The notes under the pieces were generated by a model, which saw only the letters and a program-made list of their open reading frames with translations, had not been told where the DNA came from and searched no databases. 5,590 nt of DNA, from assembly GCA_030623425.1 (NCBI GenBank), contig JAUXMA010000135.1:1-5590 (forward strand), read 5' to 3'. Position numbers and translations under genes: made by a program. Source of the stretch: Rhodospirillaceae bacterium (GTDB taxonomy: Bacteria; Pseudomonadota; Alphaproteobacteria; Rhodospirillales; 2-02-FULL-58-16). This document shows, piece by piece, positions 1 through 5,590 of the stretch (position 1 is the first letter of the stretch; each line of letters starts with the position of its first letter).

Positions 1-902
1 CCCCATCTCCATGTATCGTCGATGTCGAAGCGCCCCTTGCTGAAAATATGGCCGCGCATATCGTCATCCGAATCCTGGGTCAAGCTGCCAGCCGCTTCCA
101 GTTTGCCATTGAAAAACAAGTGCCGGTATTCGACCGCCAACACCGGCCCTTCCTTGGCAGTAAACATCGGAGTGAGCGTGGCGTCTTGGTTGGGGGCGAG
201 GTTGAAAAAATAAGGGGCGCCGACGAAGAACCCTAATTCCGATGAATTGCCCATGTCGGGGACAAGAAAGCCGCTCTGGCGTTTGACGGTCGGGTCGGCA
301 TGGGAAAAGTAAGGCGTATAAGCGACGGGAATGCCGGCGATTTCCAGCCAAGCATCCGAATATTCGACTATTTGCCGGTCTTTATCATGGACCACCTTGG
401 CCGCCTTGACTTGCCATAATGGTGGCCGATCCGGCTCGTCCGGACAAAGGTTGCAGGGGGAATAAACGGCTTTGCGCAGATCAAGCTTAACGCCACCGGA
501 ACGCCGGGCGCCGGCGGCGGCGAGGCGGGACGAGTCGCTGAAAACCAAGCGTAAATCCTCGATGATGCCGTCCTTCATATTGCCGGATAATTCCATGTAT
601 TCGGCAAACACCACATCGCCGCTCGGTTCCAAAAGGGTAATGTTGCCGGACGCGGTAAGGAGGTCCGTTTTTTGGTTGTAGGTAATGGTGTCGGCCCGCA
701 GAGCCCGGTTTTCGTGGATGGCTTCCACGTTGCCGCTGGCGGTGACGATGCCAAGCTCGCTGTCGTAACTCAGCTTATCCGCCGAAAACTCTATGGGGAT
801 GTCGGCTTCGGGAAGTTCAGCGGCTTGCGCTCCACGCGGATATATTGGTCCGGCGGCCAAAAGACAAATGATACCCAGAACAGAGGGGAAAAGTCTTCCC
901 AT
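1..902 (-). CDS. lptD: LPS-assembly protein LptD, N-terminal 300 residues (runs off the window)
   Basis: Outer-membrane protein that receives LPS from the periplasmic LptA bridge and inserts it in the outer leaflet together with the lipoprotein LptE. Residues 1-27 form a signal peptide: a short basic start, a hydrophobic core (VLGIICLLAAG) and a likely cleavage after AQA (A27). Residues about 35-145 are the OstA/LptA-like beta-jellyroll, with repeated strands such as FSADKLSYDSELGIVTASG and ADTITYNQKTDLLTASG. Then come YSPCNLC (C150, C153), LWQVKA, the VAYTPYFSHADPTVKRQSGF region (193-212) and the first strands of the barrel domain (PYFFNLAPNQDATLTP). The usual family length is about 700-800 residues, so more than half lies beyond the left edge. 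The ATG at 902 is chosen because the in-frame codon three triplets upstream is the TAG that ends lptG, only 6 bases away; a weak AGG overlaps that stop. This suggests translational coupling. In alphaproteobacteria surA, pdxA and ksgA commonly follow; that cannot be seen here. Confidence 0.95.
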   Translation of the reverse strand, partial: MGRLFPSVLGIICLLAAGPIYPRGAQAAELPEADIPIEFSADKLSYDSELGIVTASGNVEAIHENRALRADTITYNQKTDLLTASGNITLLEPSGDVVFAEYMELSGNMKDGIIEDLRLVFSDSSRLAAAGARRSGGVKLDLRKAVYSPCNLCPDEPDRPPLWQVKAAKVVHDKDRQIVEYSDAWLEIAGIPVAYTPYFSHADPTVKRQSGFLVPDMGNSSELGFFVGAPYFFNLAPNQDATLTPMFTAKEGPVLAVEYRHLFFNGKLEAAGSLTQDSDDDMRGHIFSKGRFDIDDTWRW

Positions 903-908
903 AACAGC

Positions 909-2009
909 CTAACCATCTTCAAGATGTAAAAGCATGGCCAATCCCAGCAATGTAGCGACACCCGAGGGGGTCCAGGCCGCCAGGGTCACGGGAATGCTGT
1001 CGGACAGGCCGAGGGCAAATACGACGTCGGAAAAAAAGTACAAGACGAAACCGGTCAATACACCGCCGGCGATGATAAAAACGGTTCCCCCGCGTCGGGT
1101 ATGGCGGAGGGTGAAGGTGGCGGCGATAAGGATCATGGCACACATCAATAGCGGCGCCGCCAAAAGCGTATGCCAATGGAGCCGGTGCCTGACGGCCGAG
1201 AAGCCGGCGGCCTCGAGGGTGCTTATGAAGCCGGGAAGATTCCAGAAGGACATCGTCTCCGGCGGCGCAAAACTGTCCTGGATCGAGTTCAAGGTCAGAT
1301 CCGTTTCCAGCCAAAATTCTTTCTCGAATTTGGGCGGTTGTTCCGGATTGTAGACCCAAGCTTCGCGCATGTGCCAGAAACCGTCCTCCAATAAAGCATA
1401 CTCGGCGTCAATGCGTTTCAAAAAACGATCGGAGCCTTCGTAAATAAAAACCACTACATCACGCAGTTCAACGTCGTTTTCTTGCTGTAGGACCTTTTGT
1501 GAATGCACCACCGATTGGCCGGATTCATTGGCTTGGCGAAGCCACAGCCCCGTCGACGAAATGGCAAGGAGGCTCGCTTGCCCCTTCAACAACACTGCTT
1601 CCATACGGTCGAAACGCGAAAGCGTCGCCGAGGCGAGAGGATTGAACACCATAATCTTAAACACGCCCAAGAAAAACGCTATGACCAGCACCGGCAACAA
1701 GATCTGCCATGCCGAGATGCCGGCCGCCCGGGTGATCACCAGTTCTTGGTTTCGCGTCAAACGCCAGAAAGTCACCATGCCGCCAAACAGAACGGCGAAG
1801 GGGAAGGTCTGCTGACCCATGTAAGGAAGCTTCAAAAGGGCCATCTCCAACACCATCGTGAAGGTGATCTTGGGTTCGGATGCGGCGCGGCGCATCAGCT
1901 CAACGATATCGAACAGAAAAATCAGCATCATGAATATCAGGAACAGGGCCATGAAACTGAAAATAAAATTACGGCCAATATACAACGACATGGTGGTGGA
2001 GAGGCGCAC
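909..2009 (-). CDS. lptG: LPS export ABC transporter permease LptG
   Basis: Inner-membrane permease that pairs with LptF and the LptB2 ATPase to extract LPS from the inner membrane. The 366 residues match the family (about 360). The layout is typical of the YjgP/YjgQ family: three N-terminal membrane helices (about 14-36, 62-81, 100-122), a periplasmic beta-jellyroll (about 130-255), and three C-terminal helices (about 279-299, 308-328, 342-361). The cytoplasmic coupling helix after helix 2 reads RNQELVITRAAGIS (86-99); its glutamate E89 corresponds to the conserved LptG glutamate that docks on LptB. The stretch SFWNLPGFISTLEAAGFSA before helix 4 is characteristic of LptG and separates it from LptF. 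The start is GTG at 2009. AGGA at 2024-2021 stands 11 bases before it, whereas the internal ATG at 1991 (M7) has no suitable site. It lies 27 bases after lptF and 6 before lptD, so all three are co-transcribed. Confidence 0.95.
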   Translation of the reverse strand: MRLSTTMSLYIGRNFIFSFMALFLIFMMLIFLFDIVELMRRAASEPKITFTMVLEMALLKLPYMGQQTFPFAVLFGGMVTFWRLTRNQELVITRAAGISAWQILLPVLVIAFFLGVFKIMVFNPLASATLSRFDRMEAVLLKGQASLLAISSTGLWLRQANESGQSVVHSQKVLQQENDVELRDVVVFIYEGSDRFLKRIDAEYALLEDGFWHMREAWVYNPEQPPKFEKEFWLETDLTLNSIQDSFAPPETMSFWNLPGFISTLEAAGFSAVRHRLHWHTLLAAPLLMCAMILIAATFTLRHTRRGGTVFIIAGGVLTGFVLYFFSDVVFALGLSDSIPVTLAAWTPSGVATLLGLAMLLHLEDG

Positions 2010-2020
2010 GACTGACAGTT

Positions 2021-2024
2021 TCCT
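2021..2024 (-). promoter_or_regulatory. Ribosome binding site of lptG
   Basis: AGGA in the 27-base lptF-lptG gap, 11 bases before the GTG at 2009 and about 29 bases before the ATG at 1991. It decides in favour of the GTG start. The spacing is slightly long, so coupling to lptF translation may also matter. Confidence 0.5.
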
Positions 2025-2036
2025 ATCGGTTTGTTT

Positions 2037-3170
2037 CTAGCTGTTTGGCGAAAATATCCCCATGGCGAGCGCCGGAACGGTTCGCCGCCGTCTCGGGGTT
2101 CGCAGCATGAATAGATATCCGCCGAAAATAGGCAGAATGGCGTTCACATACATGAGAGGAATCAAATCCAGGTTTTTGGCGCAGGCGTTTTCGAGTCCCA
2201 ACACGGCAGCTTGCAGGCAAACGATGATGGCGACGGCAAGAACGCCGCGGCGGGATTGGTTGCGGCGGCGGAAACTTCCCGTGATGAGGCAGGCGAGTCC
2301 CACAAAGGTAAAGCCAAGGGCAGACAATGGAGAAATCAGACGTTTGTGCCTCTCGACAATAAATTTCCCGTAATCATTGGGATTGACGTCGGCTATTTTC
2401 AGGTTGAAAAGTTCTTTGAGAGTCCGTTCCCGCGCTTTACGGTATCGGATTTCCCCACCAGCTTTGGGAGAATCCAACTCATAAATGTTGCGGTCAAAAT
2501 AAAGAATGGACATTTGATGGGTTTTCGGATCGACGCTTTGCCGATTGCCGTTGAACATAACGACACGGGAGCCGTCCTTGCTTTCCACTAACGCGCCGCG
2601 CTCGGCCAAAAGGGTGAAAGGCTTTTTCTCATTGCGCTGGTCATGGACGAGAATACCAAGAAGCTGCCCGTCTTTGGTGCGTTCGCGCACATAGACGGTA
2701 ATGCCTTTCGAGACGGTGTTGAAAGTGCCTTCCTGCAAGAGGATATGCGAAAAACTGTAACGGATATCCCATTGGAGTTCCCGGAACGTCCGGTAGGATT
2801 GCGGCAGAAGATATAAATTGAGCAGATATCCAAACATCACCACCAGCATGGCGAGAACCAGGGCCGGCTTGGCGAGGGCGGCTTGGCTCAGGCCCGCCCC
2901 CCTCATGATCACCAACTCGCGGTCCGTGATAAGCTTCGAGTAAATGAAAACAACCACCGTGAATGTCGCGATCGGCAGGATGATCGACAGGAATTTTGGC
3001 AACAGCAAGATTGTAAAATAAATGAAGGTTCCCGCCGTCAGCCCGCGATTGACGATCATTTCCACATAACGAAGGGATTGCGTAAGCCAGATCACGCAGG
3101 TCAGCCCGACGGTGATGAAAATCATTCCCACCAACAGCTGCTTGAGAACGTATTTGTTGAAACCGTTCAT
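2037..3170 (-). CDS. lptF: LPS export ABC transporter permease LptF
   Basis: Inner-membrane partner of LptG in the LptB2FG exporter; its periplasmic domain hands LPS to LptC/LptA. It has 377 residues, close to the family norm (about 365). Membrane helices are at about 8-30, 50-78, 102-123, then the periplasmic jellyroll (about 135-265), then helices at about 279-298, 307-327 and 336-356. The coupling helix ITDRELVIMRGAGLS (81-95) carries E85, the expected LptB-contacting acidic residue, and the GAGLS end is typical of LptF. RHKRLISPLSALGFTFVGL (274-292) opens the second membrane bundle, as is usual. The C-terminus has a basic patch (RTPRRRRT). The ATG at 3170 gives the familiar start MNGFNKYVLKQLL; an in-frame TAA at 3188-3186 rules out any long extension. 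It is the first gene of the lpt operon. The strong GAGGAGG lies 18 bases upstream, which is unusually far (see findings). Confidence 0.95.
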   Translation of the reverse strand: MNGFNKYVLKQLLVGMIFITVGLTCVIWLTQSLRYVEMIVNRGLTAGTFIYFTILLLPKFLSIILPIATFTVVVFIYSKLITDRELVIMRGAGLSQAALAKPALVLAMLVVMFGYLLNLYLLPQSYRTFRELQWDIRYSFSHILLQEGTFNTVSKGITVYVRERTKDGQLLGILVHDQRNEKKPFTLLAERGALVESKDGSRVVMFNGNRQSVDPKTHQMSILYFDRNIYELDSPKAGGEIRYRKARERTLKELFNLKIADVNPNDYGKFIVERHKRLISPLSALGFTFVGLACLITGSFRRRNQSRRGVLAVAIIVCLQAAVLGLENACAKNLDLIPLMYVNAILPIFGGYLFMLRTPRRRRTVPALAMGIFSPNS

Positions 3171-3188
3171 GGCGAAAATTGGTAATTA

Positions 3189-3195
3189 CCTCCTC
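3189..3195 (-). promoter_or_regulatory. Strong Shine-Dalgarno site upstream of lptF, at long spacing
   Basis: GAGGAGG on the minus strand is close to a perfect anti-16S match. It stands 18 bases before the lptF ATG at 3170, much more than the usual 5-10. An in-frame ATT codon at 3179 lies at the ideal 9-base distance. No other in-frame standard start codon lies between the TAA at 3188-3186 and the ATG. Confidence 0.65.
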
Positions 3196-3196
3196 A

Positions 3197-3212
3197 CCCA
3201 CGAAAGTGTGGG
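3197..3212 (-). promoter_or_regulatory. Hairpin next to the lptF ribosome binding site
   Basis: CCCAC and GTGGG form a perfect 5-bp stem around a 6-base loop (ACTTTC on the minus strand). The stem ends one base before the GAGGAGG site. It is preceded, not followed, by a T6 run on the minus strand, so it is not an intrinsic terminator for the genes here. A role in lptF translation is only a possibility. Confidence 0.35.
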
Positions 3213-3254
3213 AAAAAATCTAGAGAATCAAGGATGAATGATCAGTTTCTTAAG

Positions 3255-3269
3255 TTATTTATTAAATAA
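3255..3269. repeat. 15-base AT palindrome upstream of lptF
   Basis: TTATTTA and TAAATAA are perfect inverted arms around a single T. The palindrome overlaps the candidate -10 element of the lptF promoter and so has the position of an operator. In an AT-rich spacer such a palindrome may also arise by chance; no known regulator box was recognised. Confidence 0.35.
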
Positions 3270-3284
3270 GTGATAAAAAAGCAA
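3256..3284 (-). promoter_or_regulatory. Candidate sigma-70 type promoter of the lptF-lptG-lptD operon
   Basis: On the minus strand, TTGCTT (3284-3279) stands 17 bases before TAAATA (3261-3256). The -35 has four and the -10 three consensus bases, so the match is modest. An A/T tract (3293-3299) lies directly upstream in the position of an UP element. Transcription would start near 3249, giving a leader of about 80 bases. Support comes mainly from spacing, A+T content and the need for a promoter in this gap. Confidence 0.3.
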
Positions 3285-3473
3285 AACGATGGAAAAAAAT
3301 TGAAACCATTGGGTACTATTGTTTATTTGTCCTTCTTTTGTACGTATTTTGTTCATGTTCAGCAAAAGTATTTTTCCGCCTGCCGTTAGCCCCAGGCCAC
3401 CGAGTTTTTGTGTAATTCCATGCGGAGAACAATGACGGCGAGGGAATGGGCTGGCGCCGACCAATCTTGAACT

Positions 3474-5264
3474 CTACAGGTACCTGTCGCTTGCGGCTTG
3501 GACGGAAGCCTGTCCTTCGGTGAACAGAGCAGCGAGCATTTCCGCCTGCAAAAGGTATTGGTCGGCGAAAAACCGGGCGGCGATCACTTTCCCGCGCAGG
3601 TACTCGGGGTCGTCGCCGTCGGCCAACTTGGCCGTGGCGCGCAAGGCGGCGCGGGCCATCAGCCAGCCGCCGGCGACGATGCCGAACAAACGGAGGTAAT
3701 GAACGGCGCCGGCGGCGACGGCACGGGGGTCGCGTGGGTAGGTTTCGACGAGCCAATCGGTGGCTTTGTCAAGCGCCTCCACGCCGGCTAGCAAACGCCT
3801 GGCGATAACCGTCAGCTCGTCGCCGCCGGCATTCCCGCACTGCCGGCCCAGGGCGCCGACGGTGGCGATGAAGGCGGTGGCGGCGGCGCCCTTGTCGCGG
3901 GCCACCTTGCGCCCAACCAGATCCAGGGCCTGGATGCCGTTGGTGCCTTCGTAGATGGCGGCGATGCGGGCATCGCGCAAGTGCTGGGCGGCGCCGGTTT
4001 CCTCTATATAGCCCATGCCGCCGTGGACCTGGATGCCGGTGTTGGCGACTTCGATGGCGGTATCCGTGCACCAGGCTTTGATGACCGGAGTCAGGAGGTC
4101 GACCTGACTCCGGCGGTCGCGGCGAACGGCTTCGTCCGGATGACGCTTGGCCAGATCGAGAGACGCGGCGACATGGTAGGCCAGCGCCCTGGCGGCTTCC
4201 GTCCCGGCCTTCATGAAAAGCAGCATCCGGCGCACGTCCGGATGATTGACGATGGCGACGGGGGCCGGATCGTCGCTGCCGAGAAGGCGTCCCTGCACCC
4301 TGGCGCGGGCGTAATTCCGAGCCTGCTGATAGGCCCGCTCGGCGATGGCCACGCCTTCCAGGCCGACGGCGAGACGGGCGTTGTTCATCATCGTGAACAT
4401 GTATTCGATGCCGCGCGTTTCCTCGCCAATCAGAAAACCGCCGGCGCCGCCGCCGTCGCCGTAGGACATGACACAGGTGGGACTGGCGTTGATGCCCAGC
4501 TTGTGTTCGATGGAAAGGCAGCGAAGGTCGTTGCGCTCGCCCAAGGAACCGTCTTCGTTGAGCAAAAATTTGGGAACGACGAACAACGACAAGCCCTTGA
4601 TGCCTGGCGGCGCGTCGGGGGTGCGGGCCAACACCGTATGAATGATGTTCTCAGTGAGATCGTGATCGCCGTAAGTGATGAAGATTTTCTGCCCGCTGAT
4701 CAGGTAGCGGCCATCTTTTCGCACCGCCTTGCAGCGCGTTTGCCCCAAATCGGAGCCGGCCTGGGGTTCGGTCAGGTTCATGGTGCCCGTCCATTCGCCC
4801 GACACCAGCTTGCGCAGGTAACGCGATTTAAGTTCGGAGGAACCGTGGACGATGAGCATCTCGGCCGCCCCTTGCGTCAGCAAGGGACAGAGCGCCAACG
4901 CCATGTTGGCGGCGCTCCAAATCTCGGAAACCGCCGCCGAGACCAGCCAGGGCAGTCCATGGCCGCCGTATTCAGGAGCGAAGGGGAGGCCATTCCATCC
5001 GCCCTCGACGAATTGGCCGTAAGCTTCCTTGAACCCCTCCGGGGTGTGCACCAGGCCTTCGTCGAAACTGCATCCGGCGATGTCGCCGGGCCGGTTGAGC
5101 GGCGCCAACACCTCGGCGCCGAACTTCCCGGCCTCGTCCAGGATAGCGTCGACGAGATCGGGAGAAGTGTCGCCGAGGCCGGGCAGGGCGGCGATCTCGG
5201 CAAGTCCCGCCAGCTCGCTGATGACGAAGCGCATGTCCGTGAGTGGCGCGGCGTAAGCGGTCAT
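3474..5264 (-). CDS. Acyl-CoA dehydrogenase, DmdC-like (3-methylmercaptopropionyl-CoA dehydrogenase family)
   Basis: FAD-dependent flavoenzyme expected to make the alpha-beta double bond in an acyl-CoA thioester and pass electrons to ETF. It has 596 residues, the length of the DmdC-like group rather than the roughly 380 of classical acyl-CoA dehydrogenases. In order: a short N-terminal extension (TAYAAPLTDMRFVISEL); the alpha-helical N domain (about 40-155); the beta middle domain beginning TMNLTEPQAGSDL (161-173), the flavin-contacting segment; the C-terminal helical domain with MNNARLAVGLEGVAIAERAY and QVHGGMGYIEE (412-422); then AAIYEGTNGIQALDL, where E439 is the likely catalytic base; and the extra C-terminal domain of this group (about 465-590). 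The ATG at 5264 fits the family N-terminus; a TTG at 5372 would add 36 unlike residues. Its ribosome site is weak (AAGG, 12 bases upstream). The true substrate is uncertain: many family members act on ordinary fatty acyl-CoAs, and no DMSP or beta-oxidation partner is in view. Confidence 0.9.
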   Translation of the reverse strand: MTAYAAPLTDMRFVISELAGLAEIAALPGLGDTSPDLVDAILDEAGKFGAEVLAPLNRPGDIAGCSFDEGLVHTPEGFKEAYGQFVEGGWNGLPFAPEYGGHGLPWLVSAAVSEIWSAANMALALCPLLTQGAAEMLIVHGSSELKSRYLRKLVSGEWTGTMNLTEPQAGSDLGQTRCKAVRKDGRYLISGQKIFITYGDHDLTENIIHTVLARTPDAPPGIKGLSLFVVPKFLLNEDGSLGERNDLRCLSIEHKLGINASPTCVMSYGDGGGAGGFLIGEETRGIEYMFTMMNNARLAVGLEGVAIAERAYQQARNYARARVQGRLLGSDDPAPVAIVNHPDVRRMLLFMKAGTEAARALAYHVAASLDLAKRHPDEAVRRDRRSQVDLLTPVIKAWCTDTAIEVANTGIQVHGGMGYIEETGAAQHLRDARIAAIYEGTNGIQALDLVGRKVARDKGAAATAFIATVGALGRQCGNAGGDELTVIARRLLAGVEALDKATDWLVETYPRDPRAVAAGAVHYLRLFGIVAGGWLMARAALRATAKLADGDDPEYLRGKVIAARFFADQYLLQAEMLAALFTEGQASVQAASDRYL

Positions 5265-5480
5265 GGCGGTAACAGGCCTTGTCTGGGCTGGTGGCGATCG
5301 ACCACGGGTAAGCAGCTTAAAATCGGCGCTTTTCAGATCCGTCAGCCTATCGTAACCGGGCCGGACAGCCAACCGCCAAGAGCCGCCTTCACCCTCTTGA
5401 AATGCACGAATAGGGTTGGGGATTCAAACTATTGGCGTCATTCCGGGAGCGGCCGTGGATATAATCGCCGGCGTCCGCGA

Positions 5481-5504
5481 GGCTGCAAGGAGTAGCGGCA
5501 AGCC
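5481..5504. repeat. Imperfect hairpin beside the G/C-run element
   Basis: GGCTGC (5481-5486) pairs with GCAAGCC (5498-5504), giving 6 bp with one bulged A and an 11-base loop. It directly abuts the larger palindromic element and may be one of its parts. Confidence 0.4.
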
Positions 5505-5579
5505 TTCCCGACGCCCCGGGGGGTGTCCCCCCGATTCCAAATGCGGGGGGCGCCCCCGCGGCCCCCGAGGGGACGGGAA
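5505..5579. repeat. G+C-rich multi-hairpin palindromic element
   Basis: Three nested or tandem inverted repeats are seen directly. The first hairpin (5517-5533) is CGGGGGG, loop TGT, CCCCCCG, a perfect 7-bp stem. The second hairpin (5543-5559) is GCGGGGG, loop GCG, CCCCCGC, also a perfect 7-bp stem. The outer arms TTCCCG (5505-5510) and CGGGAA (5574-5579) pair around both, and CCCC (5514-5517) can extend this with GGGG (5569-5572). The whole can fold as a three-way junction on either strand. This looks like a mobile intergenic palindromic repeat of the REP/BIME kind, but membership of a family is inferred from shape only. Neither hairpin is followed by a T-run, so a classical intrinsic terminator is unlikely. 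Confidence 0.6.
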
Positions 5580-5590
5580 ACACGATCACA

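Larger units (their letters stand above)
3171..3473. other. A+T-rich intergenic gap between the acyl-CoA dehydrogenase gene and lptF
   Basis: No convincing gene. The half next to lptF (about 3213-3370) is markedly A+T-rich compared with both flanking genes. It carries A-tracts at 3213-3218, 3275-3280, 3283-3286 and 3293-3299 and the candidate lptF promoter. The half next to the dehydrogenase (about 3375-3473) is richer in G+C and holds only a weak inverted repeat, GCCTG (3378-3382) with CAGGC (3393-3397). That repeat is not followed by a T-run on the minus strand, so no good terminator for the dehydrogenase gene was found. Confidence 0.7.
5265..5590. other. Non-coding stretch upstream of the acyl-CoA dehydrogenase gene
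   Basis: This should contain the dehydrogenase promoter, but no clear -35/-10 pair was found. One weak option on the minus strand is TTGGCT followed after 17 bases by TAGGCT, around 5342-5370. From about 5435 outward the sequence becomes G+C-rich and palindromic: CGCCGGCG at 5466-5473, then the hairpins listed separately. Both strands stay open in some frames to the window edge, but the translations are low-complexity where the G- and C-runs lie. I do not call a gene. Confidence 0.6.

Noticed and set aside
2641..3201. 186-codon minus-strand frame overlapping lptF
   Set aside because: It is an out-of-frame shadow of lptF, which has complete LptF topology and motifs.
3197..3218. Hairpin with A6/T6 run as a terminator
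   Set aside because: On the minus strand the T-run precedes the stem, and on the plus strand the stem is followed by A's, so neither orientation fits.
3378..3397. Possible intrinsic terminator after the acyl-CoA dehydrogenase gene
   Set aside because: The stem is only 5 bp with a 10-base loop, and on the minus strand it is followed by GGAAAAATAC rather than a T-run.
3255..3464. Minus-strand 69-codon frame in the dehydrogenase-lptF gap
   Set aside because: It would start with TTG and lacks a ribosome site. Its composition follows the A+T-rich spacer and no family is recognised. The hydrophobic end (FFSIVLLFYHLF) comes from T-rich DNA.
5265..5372. Extended dehydrogenase start at the TTG (5372)
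   Set aside because: The 36 added residues do not resemble the family N-terminus, whereas the ATG at 5264 gives MTAYAAPLTDMRF, as expected for DmdC-like proteins.
3981..5495. Long plus-strand open frame (504 codons) opposite the acyl-CoA dehydrogenase
   Set aside because: It mirrors the codon periodicity of a G+C-rich gene. The minus strand encodes an unmistakable dehydrogenase with all family motifs, while the plus translation shows no domain and runs past the dehydrogenase start into the spacer.
5389..5589. Minus-strand 66-codon frame across the right-edge repeat
   Set aside because: It starts with GTG at the very edge, and half of it is Gly/Pro/Ala coded by the G/C runs of the palindromic element; no family is recognised.

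Overview
The window shows a stretch of a Gram-negative chromosome, most probably from an alphaproteobacterium. The evidence is a lptF-lptG-lptD cluster (lipopolysaccharide export to the outer membrane) whose protein sequences have an alphaproteobacterial style. One example is the LptG stretch ending in LHWHTLLAAPLL; another is the LptD motif YSPCxxC followed by VAYTPYFSHADPTVKRQSGF. A Rhodospirillales-like source is a guess; nothing here fixes the genus.

All four supported genes lie on the minus strand, so the window reads right to left. 5590-5265: a 326-base non-coding stretch. Its outer part (about 5481-5579) is very G+C-rich and packed with inverted repeats that look like an intergenic palindromic element. 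5264-3474: a 596-residue acyl-CoA dehydrogenase of the DmdC / 3-methylmercaptopropionyl-CoA dehydrogenase-like group, apparently on its own. 3473-3171: an unusually A+T-rich 303-base gap with a candidate promoter, a 15-base AT palindrome, a hairpin and a strong but distant Shine-Dalgarno site, probably the control region of the lpt operon. 3170-2037: lptF. 2009-909: lptG. 902-1: the first 300 codons of lptD, which continues past the left edge of the window.

LptF and LptG are the two membrane subunits of the LptB2FG ABC exporter. It pulls LPS from the inner membrane and pushes it along the LptC/LptA bridge to LptD, the outer-membrane barrel that places LPS on the cell surface. The three genes are separated by only 27 and 6 bases, so they are almost certainly one transcription unit and the two ends of the machine are made together. 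The acyl-CoA dehydrogenase has no evident functional link to LPS export and is separated by a gap with its own control signals.

I found no phage, CRISPR, tRNA, rRNA, transposase or defence gene and no clearly new system. The points most worth a second look are the multi-hairpin element at the right edge, the odd translation-start arrangement of lptF, and the cysteine pattern of the LptD N-domain.
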